Positions 11,768 through 22,040 of a stretch of DNA of 22,735 nt are shown in pieces. Each line of letters starts with the position of its first letter. Positions within the stretch are counted from its first letter, which is position 1. This DNA is from Ettlia oleoabundans. Taxonomy: Eukaryota > Chlorophyta > Chlorophyceae > Chlamydomonadales. The position numbers and the translations under genes were made by a program. The stretch covers positions 1-22,735 of the forward strand of contig JAAMXP010005863.1 of assembly GCA_019693395.1 (NCBI GenBank), given 5' to 3'. The notes beneath the pieces were generated by a model, which saw only the letters and a program-made list of their open reading frames with translations, was not told the origin of the DNA and ran no database searches.

Positions 11768-13644
11768 ATGGCGTGCACCCTGGCCTCCTCCGTGCGCGTC
11801 GTTTCGGGCCTGAAGGCCAGCTTGCCTGCCCGCGCCGGCCAGCGGCCCCAGCGCCTGCTGGTCCGCGCTGCTGCGAGCAAGCAGAGCGTGCAGGTGTGCA
11901 TATGGGCTTTCGAGAAGCATTTTAAGCCCTTGATGAGCAGCATGGGCTTGATCTTGCACCTGCACGCTAGAACCTACTCGCTCGAGTGGGGTTTGGAACC
12001 GACCGTTTGGGCTCCCTTGAACTCAACTTTTGGCCGTCTGTTGGTCATTCCTGCAGGATGCCGTGATCAAGAGCACTGCCTTGGCCGGCCTGTCGGCGGC
12101 ACTGCTGTCTGCTGGCAGCGCGCAGGCGGCGATGGAGGTGGCCAACATTGCCGCTAGCGACAACCGCTTCGGCACCATTGCCCTGCTGGCCGTGCCCGTC
12201 ATTGGGGTGAGCTTTCATCGCTGCAGGCCATGCGCTGCAGCTGCACCTCATCAGCTCTCCATCAAGCCGCCATCCACTGGTGCACCTGCGACCTGTGGCG
12301 GTACAGCCAGGCATCATCCGCCCCAGCTTGCTCACACTATTTCCGTGCTCTTTGCTGTGCAGTGGGTGGGCTTCAACATCCTGGGCCCCCTGCAGAACCA
12401 GCTGAACGACATGGGCGGCAAGCGCAGCGTGGCGGTGGGCCTGGGCCTGGGTGCCGCCAGCCTGCTGGCTGCCCAGAACGCTGAGGCTGCCCAACAGGTG
12501 GCAGATCTTGCTGTCAGCGACAACCGTTTCGGTACCATTGCGCTGCTGGCAGTGCCTGTGCTTGGGTGAGCAGATTAGAAGGCCTTGGAGGTTGTTGCTG
12601 TTCAAACCACTGAGGCTGCAGTTGTTGCTTGATGTGACGACAATAAGCGATGTTGAGCTAAATCACCCTTACGAACATAACAGCTGCCTCAGTGTTTGGT
12701 TGCTGCCACTGTATGAGCGCGAGTTTATGAACATCATTGGTGGCACCTTTGCAACATGGTCTGCAAGATGTGCTGAATTGTTTCATATGCGACTGCTTTG
12801 CAGCTGGGTGGGCTTCAACATTTTGGGCCCCCTGCAGAACCAGTTGAGCGACATGGGCAGCAAGCGCAGCGTGGCGGTGGGCCTGGGCCTGGGTGCCGCT
12901 AGCCTGCTGGCTGCCCAGAATGCTGAGGCCGCCCAACAGGTGGCAGACCTTGCTGCCAGCGACAACCGTTTCAGTACCATTGCGCTGCTGGCAGTGCCCG
13001 TCCTTGGGTAAGAATCTTTACGTGCAAACCATACCGGCGTAGAAGCTATTTTCATCTGTTTGCAGCAAGGCTGCTTTCTACAAGCGGGGCCTCACTGCTT
13101 GTCTCCTGCAGTAGCATCTTCAAAGTGTCCTCCACCAACTGCCCTCACATGATCCTGTGTGCAGCTGGGTGGGCTTCAACATCCTGGGCCCCCTGCAGAA
13201 CCAGCTGAACGACATGGGCGGCAAGCGGAGTGTGGCCGCAGGCCTGGGCCTGGGTGCCGCTAGCCTGCTGGCTGCCCAGAACGCTGAGGCTGCCCAACAG
13301 GTGGCAGACCTTGCTGCCAGCGACAACCGTTTCGGCACCATTGCGCTGCTGGCGTTGCCTGTCCTTGGGTGAGTAGGCACTGTTGATACGGGACGACCAT
13401 CAATTTCATCAACCAGCACGAATCACAGCCAACATATAGCTCCCACCGGTGGTCAGTGCCGTATGACACGAGCGTCTCGCAACGTGCGATATGTTCGTAT
13501 GATGTCTGATTGCTTACTGATATTTTCCAACCTGTTTTACCTGTGCGCAGCTGGGTGGGCTTCAACATCCTGGGCCCCCTGCAGAACCAGCTGAACGACA
13601 TGAGTCAGGGCCAGGCAAAGGGCAAGGGCAGCAAGCGCAAGTAA
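11768..13644 (+). CDS. psbY: PsbY polyprotein precursor with four PsbY units
   Basis: Six exons: 11768-11893, 12057-12206, 12363-12565, 12804-13007, 13165-13368, 13551-13644, giving 326 codons plus stop. Residues 1-42 (MACTLASSVRVVSGLKASLP and following) are a stroma-targeting transit peptide. Residues 43-66 are a hydrophobic thylakoid signal ending in AQA. Then come four PsbY modules of the type ASDNRFGTIALLAVPVLG joined to WVGFNILGPLQNQL, each with one membrane span. Modules 2-4 are each preceded by their own KRS-plus-hydrophobic signal ending AEA (predicted cuts near residues 134, 202 and 270). PsbY is a small thylakoid protein at the edge of photosystem II near cytochrome b559. Plant precursors known to me release two PsbY proteins, so four is unusual. 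Every internal exon boundary falls between the G and W in the middle of a membrane span, so each exon is one repeat period. The last unit has a basic tail, GQAKGKGSKRK. The cuts are predicted, not shown. Confidence 0.92.
12363..13368 (+). repeat. Three near-identical psbY repeat exons
   Basis: Exons 12363-12565, 12804-13007 and 13165-13368 (203, 204 and 204 bases) are almost the same at the DNA level, including synonymous sites over long runs. Only a few residues differ, for example NQLSDMGS and RFSTI in the second, and AAGLG and ALPVLG in the third. The introns between them (12566-12803 and 13008-13164) and the one after (13369-13550) differ in length and show no obvious shared sequence beyond splice sites. 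Confidence 0.9.
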
Positions 13645-14144
13645 GCTTGACGTACTGCCGGTCTCCCGTGTGGTTGCGCAGCCGACGGGAGCTTCTGTTG
13701 AACGCCAGCATTCTCGACCTTTTCCTTGCTAGCTCAAATGCGTGCCCCCAGCCGGGCACACGAATCGCCGTACACACACGAGAAGAGCAAACCAGAGTGA
13801 CATGTAGCATCCCCTTCTTTCTGCTGCCGCCAAAGTAAGCTGGCGATTTCTTGCTGTTTTAATTCCACATACTTGTCAACCCGCACTGCCTGTAACTCAT
13901 TGCACCTGCCTGTGTCAAGTGAAATATTGTGGCTGCTCCACCATGTGCAATCCACTGTCCAGCAACAGAGCTGTCTTGCCTGCTGTGCGCGACAAGCCTG
14001 CTGGCTGCCCTTGCCAAAATGTCGATCGCATGATCAAACCAGCACATAAAACACGTTCGGAGAATTGCACGCTACCGCCGGCTTGAGTGGAGCTCGCACA
14101 GCGGCAGATGGTTCTCAGTCGGGCGCTTGGGACGCTGTGACCAA
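13645..14144. other. Intergenic region, psbY 3' end to HUA2-like promoter
   Basis: The 3' UTR of psbY probably runs to TGTAA at 13891-13895, about 250 bases after the stop. The remainder should contain the promoter and 5' UTR of the HUA2-like gene. I see no coding sequence or RNA gene. Confidence 0.5.
13891..13895 (+). terminator. TGTAA poly(A) signal, psbY
   Basis: TGTAA follows the psbY stop codon by about 250 bases and is the first plus-strand copy after it. Assignment is by motif and position. Confidence 0.5.
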
Positions 14145-17100
14145 ATGACAGAAGAAGGCGATGAAGCGGCTTTTTATCCGCCTGCTATAGGCTCCCGGGT
14201 GTCGGTGAGCAGCTGATTCCTCAGTGTCACGACCCCACTTCCTGGCGGTCCCCGCCCGTTGGCGCCCCTCTCCTTTGCCGCCCACGCATCACGCTGAGCA
14301 ACTAACCGGCCCAGCGCTCTTGTCGCAGGCCCTGGTGGCTCCCGGGAAGTGGGGCGCTGCTGTGGTGGAGCGGGCCAGCGGCGCCAACTCGCGCCTGCCC
14401 TTCTGCCTGCGCTATGATGCTTCTGGCAGCGTTGAGTGGGTGCGCTTCGTCAGTGACAACGTGTTGGAGGCCTGGCGCGCCCCCAAGGCCCGAGGCAGGC
14501 AGGGGAAGGCAGCGGCTGTACAGGCGCCACCACCGGATGCCACCACCGAGGTGCTCCCATATTTTGTGCTGCCAGAAGATGCCAAGACCAAGGGAAGGCC
14601 AACTAGTGAGGTTGTGCGAATGCGGGAAGCAGCGGAAGCTGCAGCGAAGGAATACAAGCAGCAGCAGCCGGAGCAACAACAGCATCCGCTACCCCAACAG
14701 CAGGAGGAGCTTCACCAACAACAGCAGGAGGAGCAGCAGCAACAGGGACGGCCACAACCTCCGCCTCCGCAAGAGCAGGAGAAGGAGCAGCAGCATCAGG
14801 AGCCTCAGTTAGACGGCGGTCAGGGCAGGCGGCACAAGCGGCGGCGTCTACGCCCCATCACCACGCTTGCACCAGCAGCAGGACAGGACCAGCAGCAGCA
14901 GCACGAGGCCACTGTGCCTTCCACTGCAGCACATAGCTCCCTCGACTGTGATGTCCACACAGCTAATGGCATGGCATCATCTGACTCGAGGCAGCTAGCG
15001 CAGGGTGTGGTGGGTGCTGCAAAGGCGGAGAAGGCGTTGCACAGGGAGCGCCCATCAACAACAGTTGTTGGAGGCAAGCCGGCTGCGACGCCCTCCGCCC
15101 GACGGGCAGAGGACGGGCAGGAAGTCTCTACTGTTGCCGCCGCATCACCTGGCGCTTCCCGGCAGCGCCAGGAGCAGCAGCAGGATGAGCAGCGATCAAT
15201 GCGTCCTGCAGCAACCTCAGTCCCAGCAAGTGCAAGCCAGGAGATGCAAGCAGCTCCTGCCCTGAAGCAGCCAGATCAAGCGGCACCTCGGCAGGATGCC
15301 TCCGCTGCTGCAGCGTCTGCTGTCACCCAACATGCCGAGGCAGCAAGCGCTGCAGAGGGTGGTGCCGCTGCAGTGAAGAGCTCAGATGTGGCGCCACCAG
15401 CGCGGCGAGTAGCAGTGACTGAGCTTGGCAGGGGCACCTTCGTGCCCCTTGCAACCGTGTCAGAAGATGCCAGGCAGGCCTCACCTTCAGACGCCTCTCA
15501 GCAAGATAAACAGCGGCACGGCCGCTCGGCAGCAGCAGGCAGCAAGCGGCCGGCGGGTCAACACAGGGAGCAAGGCCAGAGCCTGCCACATCAGCGACCG
15601 CAGGACCTTGAACGGCAGCAACAAGGGCACGGGAAGGAAGGGGAACAGCAGGGCCAGCAGCAGCCAGAGCGGCAGGTAGTGAGGCATAGGCCTGCAAGTC
15701 GCTTAGCAGAGGAAAGGCCACTTGCTAGCAGCCAAGAGCCTGATGCACAGTTAGAGCAGGAGCACGAAGGGCATGCTGCGCCTGTGCCTGCGCCGCAGCC
15801 TCCATCTGAGGCTGATGTGGCATGCCGGCGATTTGCAGCGCTGCTGCCGGGGCTGAGTGGTTCCCGGGAGAGCATCACTTCTGCCGCAACAGCGGCCATC
15901 AACGCAGGTGGGCAATGAGGGGTGGCGTGAGGTGGTCTGTAAGTCAGCGCTGTCGGTGGCATACTGTGGGGAGGTAGCTAAGGCCGGTGGGCATGATGGG
16001 CACATTGCATGAACGGAGCATAGTCGCAAAGCACAGCTGGTATCACCTCTATCAGCTGTGTTTGTTAGGGAGGGTATTTTATCTTGTTACTTCTCGTCCA
16101 GCTTCATACTAGATGCAAGGCTAGCACAACCAGGTTATCTCGACCATTCTAAATCCTGCTGCTTACATTCATGCACGCTGCTGGCGTGCAGGCCAGCTGG
16201 GTGGCTGCAAGGAGGTGGTTCGCTGCGTGCTGGAGCACATGCGCGATGAGGCAGTGGCTTCACGCAGGGTCACCTACTTTTACCTCTTGGACGCTATGCT
16301 GGGGGTGAGTGGCCTAGGTTGGCCGCGTCGGGGTGCCGCCTGCTTGTTTGGCTGGCTTGCTGAGCGTGTTTGTTGGCTCTTGCTCGTAAATCGATGGGTG
16401 ACTTGCTGGGCTGGTGAGGGGGGTGATTTGAACATTGTGCGCTGGAACAAACGGGTGGAGGCAAGGCTTGTCACCTGTCTGTGTGGCCCAGATGCCGGTT
16501 TTACTGCACCCGTTCCGACTGTTCACCTTACTCCCACCCACTGGTTGCCCCTCCCCGCCTCGTCTCGCGCCGCAGCACTCGCGCAAGGTGGGCAGCGAAG
16601 GGTGCGGCCCTGACTCTGTTGTTGGCACGCTGTTCCCGCGCACGGTGGGCGCCGCTCTGTCCCAGCTGGTGGACCTGCTGGGTGCAAGCCTGGAGGCAGC
16701 GCAGAAGGTGGGTGTGGCTCGTATGCATGTTTTAATCTTTGACGGGTGGCTGAATGATGCCAGCGCCGGGAAGGGATGACAATGTGTAACAAACGTGTAT
16801 TGCTTTCTTAGCTCAGGGTGCAACATGGTGTTGAGGGCTCAGGCAAATTCAAACATGCAATACCTGTGCTGCCGCTGATGTGTGCTCAACTGGTTGTCGA
16901 GTACTCGCTGGTGCTCCCTGCCTGCCCGCATCTACCGCAGATGGAGAAGGCCCTGGTGCGCACATGGCTGCCCGCTGGCAAGCGCGGAGTGGAAATCTCG
17001 CTGGTGCAGCGAGCGCTGGAGATGCTGCGGGACCGCATAGCACAGCATGAGGCAGCCTGGGGCGGCAGTGCCCCGCCGCCCGCCACCGCCAGTGGCATTG

Positions 17101-19565
17101 TTGGTGGTGCCAGCGGTGCGATGGCAGGCGGCGGTGAACCTGGCCAAGGTCCTGCAGGGCTGCTGGGCAGTGCGGCGAATGGCGCCCGCTCCAGTAGCAC
17201 TGCGGTCGTTGCTCAGCTGGACCTGTGTGATCCCGCGGCGCTGCGGCGGCTGCTGCGCAGGACCCCCATGCGCGCCGCTCCACGCATCACCTATGTGAAT
17301 CTCAAGGCAAGTAATCGCGCCCTGAAAGGCTCGTTGACCGACACAAGCACTGCATGCTGCCTCTTGATCGCGACTGCCTGCCGTGCATGGAAGGCATCGT
17401 GCCTGCACTCTTCCTGCGCCATGGCGTGCTGCTTGGAATTGCCAGCCATATGCTTGCTGTGGTAGTGCAGCAAGTACTGCAGTGGGGTCAGGGGTGTTTG
17501 CACGACACGCTTTGTGCAGCGAGTTTGTTGTATGCTACACATTGGAGCTGCATTGACGTGTTTGGCTTTGTCATGCCTGCACCCTGCTTACTGCCTGTCT
17601 GTCCCTGTATCTGTGTGCATGCATGCTCACCTCGCCTGCAGGATGGCACCAAGATCCAGCTGACGCACGCCTGGCACCCGGATGCCTGGCCCAACTACGA
17701 TGCCCTGCCCCTGCCCCGAGATGCTGTCAAGGAGCAGTACTCGCACCAACTGGCGGCTGCGGGGGTGCCTGCCGCCGCTAAAACTGCTGCAGCTGAGGAG
17801 GAGAGCCCCTGGCATGCCTCCTTTGTCAGCAAGGCAGTTGAACCAGTGTGGCCTGCCGGGCAGCTGCCGCCATGGCTTGGCGGACGAGGCGGTGCAGCAC
17901 CCGGCCTTGACCAGCAGCAGCAGCAGCATGAGCACATGGCTGCAGCACACCTGGCGCAGCTTGCGGCAGCGCAGCATGCACAGCGTGCCCTGTTGCAGGC
18001 GCAGGTGGCGCGGGCGCGGGGCCAGAGCACGTCTGCCGCTGCTGATGTGGATGAGTTTGATGCTGGGCTATTCAAGGAGGCAGCAGGCAAGCCAAAACAG
18101 TTCCACCTTTTGTTCTTTGGCCCCCCACACCATCCTGTTGGCTGTGTTGTTGACCACTGTATCAACGCCTGCGATGCCGAGTTGCCTGTCTCCCCAGGTT
18201 TCCAGCCAGCCAGCATTGCTAGCCTTTGTCCTCAAGCTTGAGTAACTTCTTCCGCATTCTTTCTTGTTGCAGGTGGCGCTGGACTCTCAACCGCCACCTT
18301 GCAGCAGCAGCCGCACGACACGCTGCTGCCAGACTTGCTGCAGCCGCTCGGGGAGGCTCCACCCTGGCAGATGGGTCGGGGCTTGGGTGCCACCCCGGCA
18401 CCGCCGCTGCCCGACCAGCCGCCGCTGCCAGGTGGGCTCCGCCACCAAGTTGTGCTCTATTTGTGCTGTTGTGTGGCGCTGCATTGCAGTATGCTGCTAA
18501 GCGCACACAGGGCTTTGGTGTGCATCAGTTGAAAGTAGGCAGCAGGGTCTGCCAACAGGCGACCCCGTCTGGGGACTGAGCACATGGCATGTCCTACTAC
18601 CATTCTGTGCCGGGCAGGGTCAGAACTGAGTTTTAGCCCTCTCAGCATGCTTACCTGGTAGAGCGCTTTTTCAACCACCTTCTCTAGTCTTCACTTCATT
18701 TTCTAGTATCCATTCTGCAGAGGACGATGTGTACCCAGCGGGCGAGGGCGGGTATGGCAGCGAGGACGAAGATTTCGGGCCGCCGCCGCTGCCACCCCAC
18801 TCGCCGCCTCGAGATGAGTATGAGCTTGGTGTCGAGGGCGGCACGCCACCGCCCCTCCCTCCCTCGGACGACATGGAGGAGGATGAAGGCCCCGCACCGC
18901 CGCCGCTGCCCCCTCATGCCACCACCCCAGCCACAATAGCACGCAGCGGGGCGCAGCAGCAGCAGCAGCCACAGCAGCATTCCGCAATGCCGGCTGCGCT
19001 TTCGGCCACGCCGGGTGCCTACCCAGGCGGCTGGGGTGGTGCCGGCTATGGCACGCCTCTTAGCTATGCGTCTGGTGGAGCGCAGCAAGCGGCAGCATTC
19101 CTGACGCAGCCGGGGTTGCCGGGGATGGCGGCGCCCCACCCGCTGCTGCCCCCAGGCATAGGCATCACGCCGCACATCGCCAACCCAGGGGCGGGCATGG
19201 CTCAGCAGCAGGCGCAGCAGCAGCAGCACCAGATGTGGATGGCTCAGCAGGCACAGCAGGCACACCATGCACAGCATTCCCAGCAGCAGCTGCAGGCTCA
19301 GCAGGCTTTCCTGATGAGGGCAGCCGCCAGCCAGCAGCAGCAACAACAGCAGCAGCAGGCGGCAGCGCGGCAGGCGGGGATGATGGGAGGGATGACGCCA
19401 CCTGGAGCCCTGCCACCCCTGCAGCAACAGCTGTTCTCGCCAGCTATGAACCCAGCCATGAACCCACATGTTGCCCAGCAGCAGCAGCAGCAGCAGTCAG
19501 CTGCAATGTTGGGTGTGCCCTCAGCGCACGCAGCGCAACCTCCAGCGCTGCCGCGGACCGGCTGA
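14145..19565 (+). CDS. HUA2-like (HULK) RPR/CID-domain protein, Q-rich
   Basis: Proposed exons: 14145-14204, 14329-15907, 16192-16304, 16576-16707, 16941-17306, 17642-18086, 18273-18431, 18721-19565 (1232 codons plus stop, in frame). Residues ~15-75 (GSRVSALVAPGKWGAAVVER, then SVEWVRFVSDNVLEAW) resemble a small Tudor/PWWP-like chromatin-reader fold rather than a textbook PWWP. Then follow ~430 residues of Gln-, Ala- and Arg-rich low complexity with a basic patch (RRHKRRRLRP). Residues ~520-665 match an RPR/CID-like helical domain: SRESITSAATAAI, EVVRCVLEHM, YFYLLDAMLGHSRK, ALVRTWLPAGKRG. The C-terminus is Pro/acid-rich (GPPPLPPHSPP, PPPLPPSDD) and then Gln/Met/Ala-rich. PWWP plus CID plus proline clusters is the layout of plant HUA2/HULK proteins, nuclear factors acting on pre-mRNA processing and transcription; function here is inferred. 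The exon 5 donor looks like AAG/GCAAGT. The exon 6 end is ambiguous: a GC donor at 18087, or a GT donor at 18198 that keeps the same phase and adds 37 residues. Confidence 0.72.
14657..14800 (+). repeat. CAG/CAA-rich polyglutamine-type coding tract
   Basis: Imperfect CAG, CAA and CAR/GAG runs in the second exon of the HUA2-like gene encode Gln/Glu/Pro-rich sequence. The repeat is interrupted by many other codons, so it is low complexity rather than a clean microsatellite. Confidence 0.75.
19202..19362 (+). repeat. CAG-rich glutamine/alanine coding tract
   Basis: The last exon of the HUA2-like gene holds dense CAG runs encoding Gln/Ala/His/Met-rich sequence. The purest part is near 19332-19357, nine Gln codons mixing CAG and CAA. 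A shorter similar run lies at about 19477-19497. Confidence 0.75.
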
Positions 19566-19801
19566 CGCGACTCCACTGCATTACCCGACCAATAGTGCAG
19601 TCGTTGGTTTTCTGGCACATCACTAATATGAGGACTGCCTTATCTTGACTTACCCCTCATCCCTGCAATAAAGAGCAAACACAAGCTGCTGCTGCGTACG
19701 CTCTGACGGGGCTGGGTGTATGACTGTGTTGATGTCTGGCGTGGCGCGTCTGGAGACCAGACCATAATTTTGAGTTTCAATCACCAATCACCAGTTTAGC
19801 A
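19566..19801. other. Intergenic region after the HUA2-like gene
   Basis: There are only about 235 bases between the HUA2-like stop and the phosphatase start. No TGTAA is seen on the plus strand here; AATAAA at 19667-19672 is a possible substitute poly(A) signal. The downstream promoter must lie in or close to this stretch. Confidence 0.45.
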
Positions 19802-21725
19802 ATGGGCACGCGAGCAGAGCGACGGGCATTTCAAGAACTGCAACGAAACCAGAAAACAATTGCAGCCATGACCGATCGCGCCTGTGAAATCGTGCTTGTG
19901 CGCCATGGAGAAACATCCTGGAATGTGGAGCACCGGCTGCAGGTGTGACTCGGGTGCCGCTTGGGCGGCGGCGCTTGAGCCGTACTCTGGGCATGAATCG
20001 CCCACTGTTGCCGGGAGCTGCGCAGCAGAGTGTGCTATCCTCCTCTCATGCGAAGAGGTCCAGTCTATGAGCTGCCTGCTGTCCTGAAGCCTACCCCTTG
20101 CTGCTTATTATGCAGGGCCAGCTGATGCCAGGCCCGGGCCTGACGGCACGAGGATGCCGCCAGGCATGCGCAGCTGGTTCATTGCAGTCCCCTGTGATAA
20201 TCCTGCTGCTGTTGTTCATGTTGGGAAGGCTAGTGACCACTTTACCACTGCAGTCTGGCAGCACGTTGTTATGACTTGCAACATGTGCTTACCTGTATGC
20301 TTCTTCCGCCTCCCCGCAGGCCCAGGAGCTAGCTGAGCGGTTGAGGGGCGAGCGCTTTGACGCCATCTACTGCTCGGACCTGTTGCGTGCCACGCAGACA
20401 GCAGCGGTGCTGGTGGCTGCGTGGAGCAGCATAGTAGGCAGCAGCGGCGGGACAAGCGCCCATATAGCAGCAGCAGCAGCAAGAAAAGCAGGAGGAGAGG
20501 CAGGAAGCAGCAGCGGGGGAGCAGCATCAACAGTAGCAGCATTGCCACCACCACCAACATCAACCGCAGCAGCAACAGCAGCAGGAGCAGGGGCAGGAGG
20601 CGACTTGTCGGCAGGGTTCCGGACAGACCCTCGCCTGCGTGAGCGGTACCTTGGTGTGCTACAGGGTCTGACGCTGGCAGAGGCGGAGTGGCAGCAGCCA
20701 GAGGCGTTTGAGGCGCTGCACGCCACCTCTTCTTCTGCTTCGTGCCAACCAGAGATGAGCCACATGCACCCGGCAGCCCCAGTGAGTGGGCAGCGATGCG
20801 GGGACCAGCGTACAGGCAGTTGGGGGACGGCCTGGCCTGGCTTCCTGCCACTGCTGCCTGCACGTCGCTTGGCTTTCATGCTTCGATCGAGGGTGTTTGC
20901 CTGCAGCAGCATCGATGTGGTCCACACACGCCCCCCTCCATTTGACACCGGCGCTTGTGCCTGCCACTCCCCTCCTTGCCTCCCCATCTCCCAGAAGAAG
21001 CGAAGCGGCACCGGTGTTCCAGGGCCCCACCTGCCCGAGACCCTGGGCGATCTGGAGGCGCGTGCGGAGGCGGCACTGGAGGACCTGGCGGCACGGCACC
21101 CCGGGCAGCGCCTGCTGGTGGTCACACACGGCGGCTGCCTGCAGGCGGTGCACAAGTAAGGGGGAAAGGGGGAGAGTGAAAGGGAGCAGTGTTGGGGCAG
21201 CGCAGGATGACAAAGTGAATGTTGAGTTGGGGGTTATTAGCTAGACAGTACGCTGCGGCTGGGCAATGCGTGCAGCACCACACAGCTAGCCGCACTTGCT
21301 GCTGGCCTTACAGGCATGCATATGCTTTCCAGAGCACCGGATCCCCATTTGCACCGCCGGTACCTGCTGTGCTGTTGTTGTGTCACAGTTGTGTGAAGCA
21401 CCCCTGCTCTCGTGCACATGGCCCTCACACAACTGGGTTTGAACCTCTGTTGATTATTGGCTAGTCGGTCCTCTTTGTTTTATGCCCTCCATGCACAAAC
21501 TCATGTGCCACGCCTGCACACCCGCCCGCCTGTTTGCCCGCATGCAGGCGAGCGAGCGGCGGCAACTTGAGCGGCGGCCGCAGCCTGAACGCCGCCATTC
21601 ACACCATCCGCGTCGAGCCCGCACAGCGGCGCTGCCTGTGGTCTGTGGTGCGGTGGGGTGATGCCGACCACTTGGCAGAGGTGGGAGCCCTCAGGGGCGC
21701 CTTTGGGGGCGGCTCTGCTGGATAG
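19802..21725 (+). CDS. Histidine phosphatase, PGM-like/phosphoserine phosphatase type
   Basis: Five exons: 19802-19942, 20116-20163, 20320-20781, 20995-21155, 21548-21725, giving 329 codons plus stop. The phosphohistidine motif EIVLVRHGETSWN has its nucleophile at His35. It is followed by HRLQGQLMPGPGLTARG, then AIYCSDLLRATQTA, then DPRLRERYLGVLQGLT, which supplies the usual catalytic acid region. LLVVTHGG carries the second catalytic His near residue 262, and the C-terminus reads GGRSLNAAIHTI. This layout matches the plant cytosolic dPGM-like proteins, some of which act as metal-independent phosphoserine phosphatases; the substrate here is unproven. Unusual points are a ~68-residue Ala/Ser/Gly insertion (about 20417-20620), a GC donor at 20164 required by frame, and loss of the family's GGES motif, replaced by GVPGPHLPETLGDLEAR. 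An in-frame ATG at 19868 is an equally plausible start and would remove a 22-residue N-terminal extension. Confidence 0.85.
20417..20620 (+). repeat. Ala/Ser/Gly low-complexity insertion in phosphatase
   Basis: A GCA/AGC-rich tract, related to CAG repeats read in another frame, encodes about 68 Ala/Ser/Gly/Thr/Pro residues between the RATQTA helix and the DPRLRER strand. Homologues have only a short loop there. No AG acceptor in phase with a plausible donor was found that would remove it, so it appears to be coding. Confidence 0.65.
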
Positions 21726-21831
21726 CTGGCAAGAGAAGAAAGCGCGGCGGGAAGATGGGCGGGCACAATGAATGTCCATTGCAAGAATCACTCATTTTCT
21801 TCCCCCAATTCTGTTGCTGTTCCTATAGTTT

Positions 21832-21836
21832 TGTAA
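21832..21836 (+). terminator. TGTAA poly(A) signal, phosphatase gene
   Basis: TGTAA lies about 107 bases after the phosphatase stop codon, in locally AT-rich DNA. Position and motif fit a green-algal polyadenylation signal. Confidence 0.6.
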
Positions 21837-22040
21837 CCTACCTATGCAGCTCGCGATATATGGTTTTATGGTGTGTGCAAATGTGGGGTGAACTGTGGAA
21901 TGAAGTGTGACATCAGCAGTGCATCAAGGGCAGTCGCAAGCAGCAGCCTGGAGTGCTGCCAGCCCTGATTACACCTGGGCCCAGGAGTACCTTCCAAGGC
22001 TGAAATGCACCTAGCAAGGAAGAATCAGCTGTGTGGCATG

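Noticed and set aside
11294..11965. Minus-strand open frame of 223 codons upstream of and across psbY exon 1
   Set aside because: It overlaps the well-supported psbY transit peptide exon in antisense and has no recognisable motif.
14302..14685. Minus-strand open frame with a Leu-rich N-terminus resembling a signal peptide
   Set aside because: The Leu run is the complement of the CAG/CAA glutamine tract in the HUA2-like exon.
18650..18680. tRNA D-arm-like sequence (TTACCTGGTAGAGCGC) in an intron of the HUA2-like gene
   Set aside because: No matching anticodon stem, T-arm (GGTTCGAAT-like) or acceptor stem could be found in the next 60 bases.
18696..19469. Long minus-strand open frame opposite the last HUA2-like exon
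   Set aside because: It is rich in Leu/Arg/Trp as expected from the complement of CAG repeats, matches no family, and the plus strand has a consistent multi-exon gene.
21430..21455. T-loop-like GGGTTTGAACC suggesting a tRNA
   Set aside because: It lies inside the last intron of the phosphatase gene, and no complementary acceptor or D-arm lies upstream at tRNA spacing.
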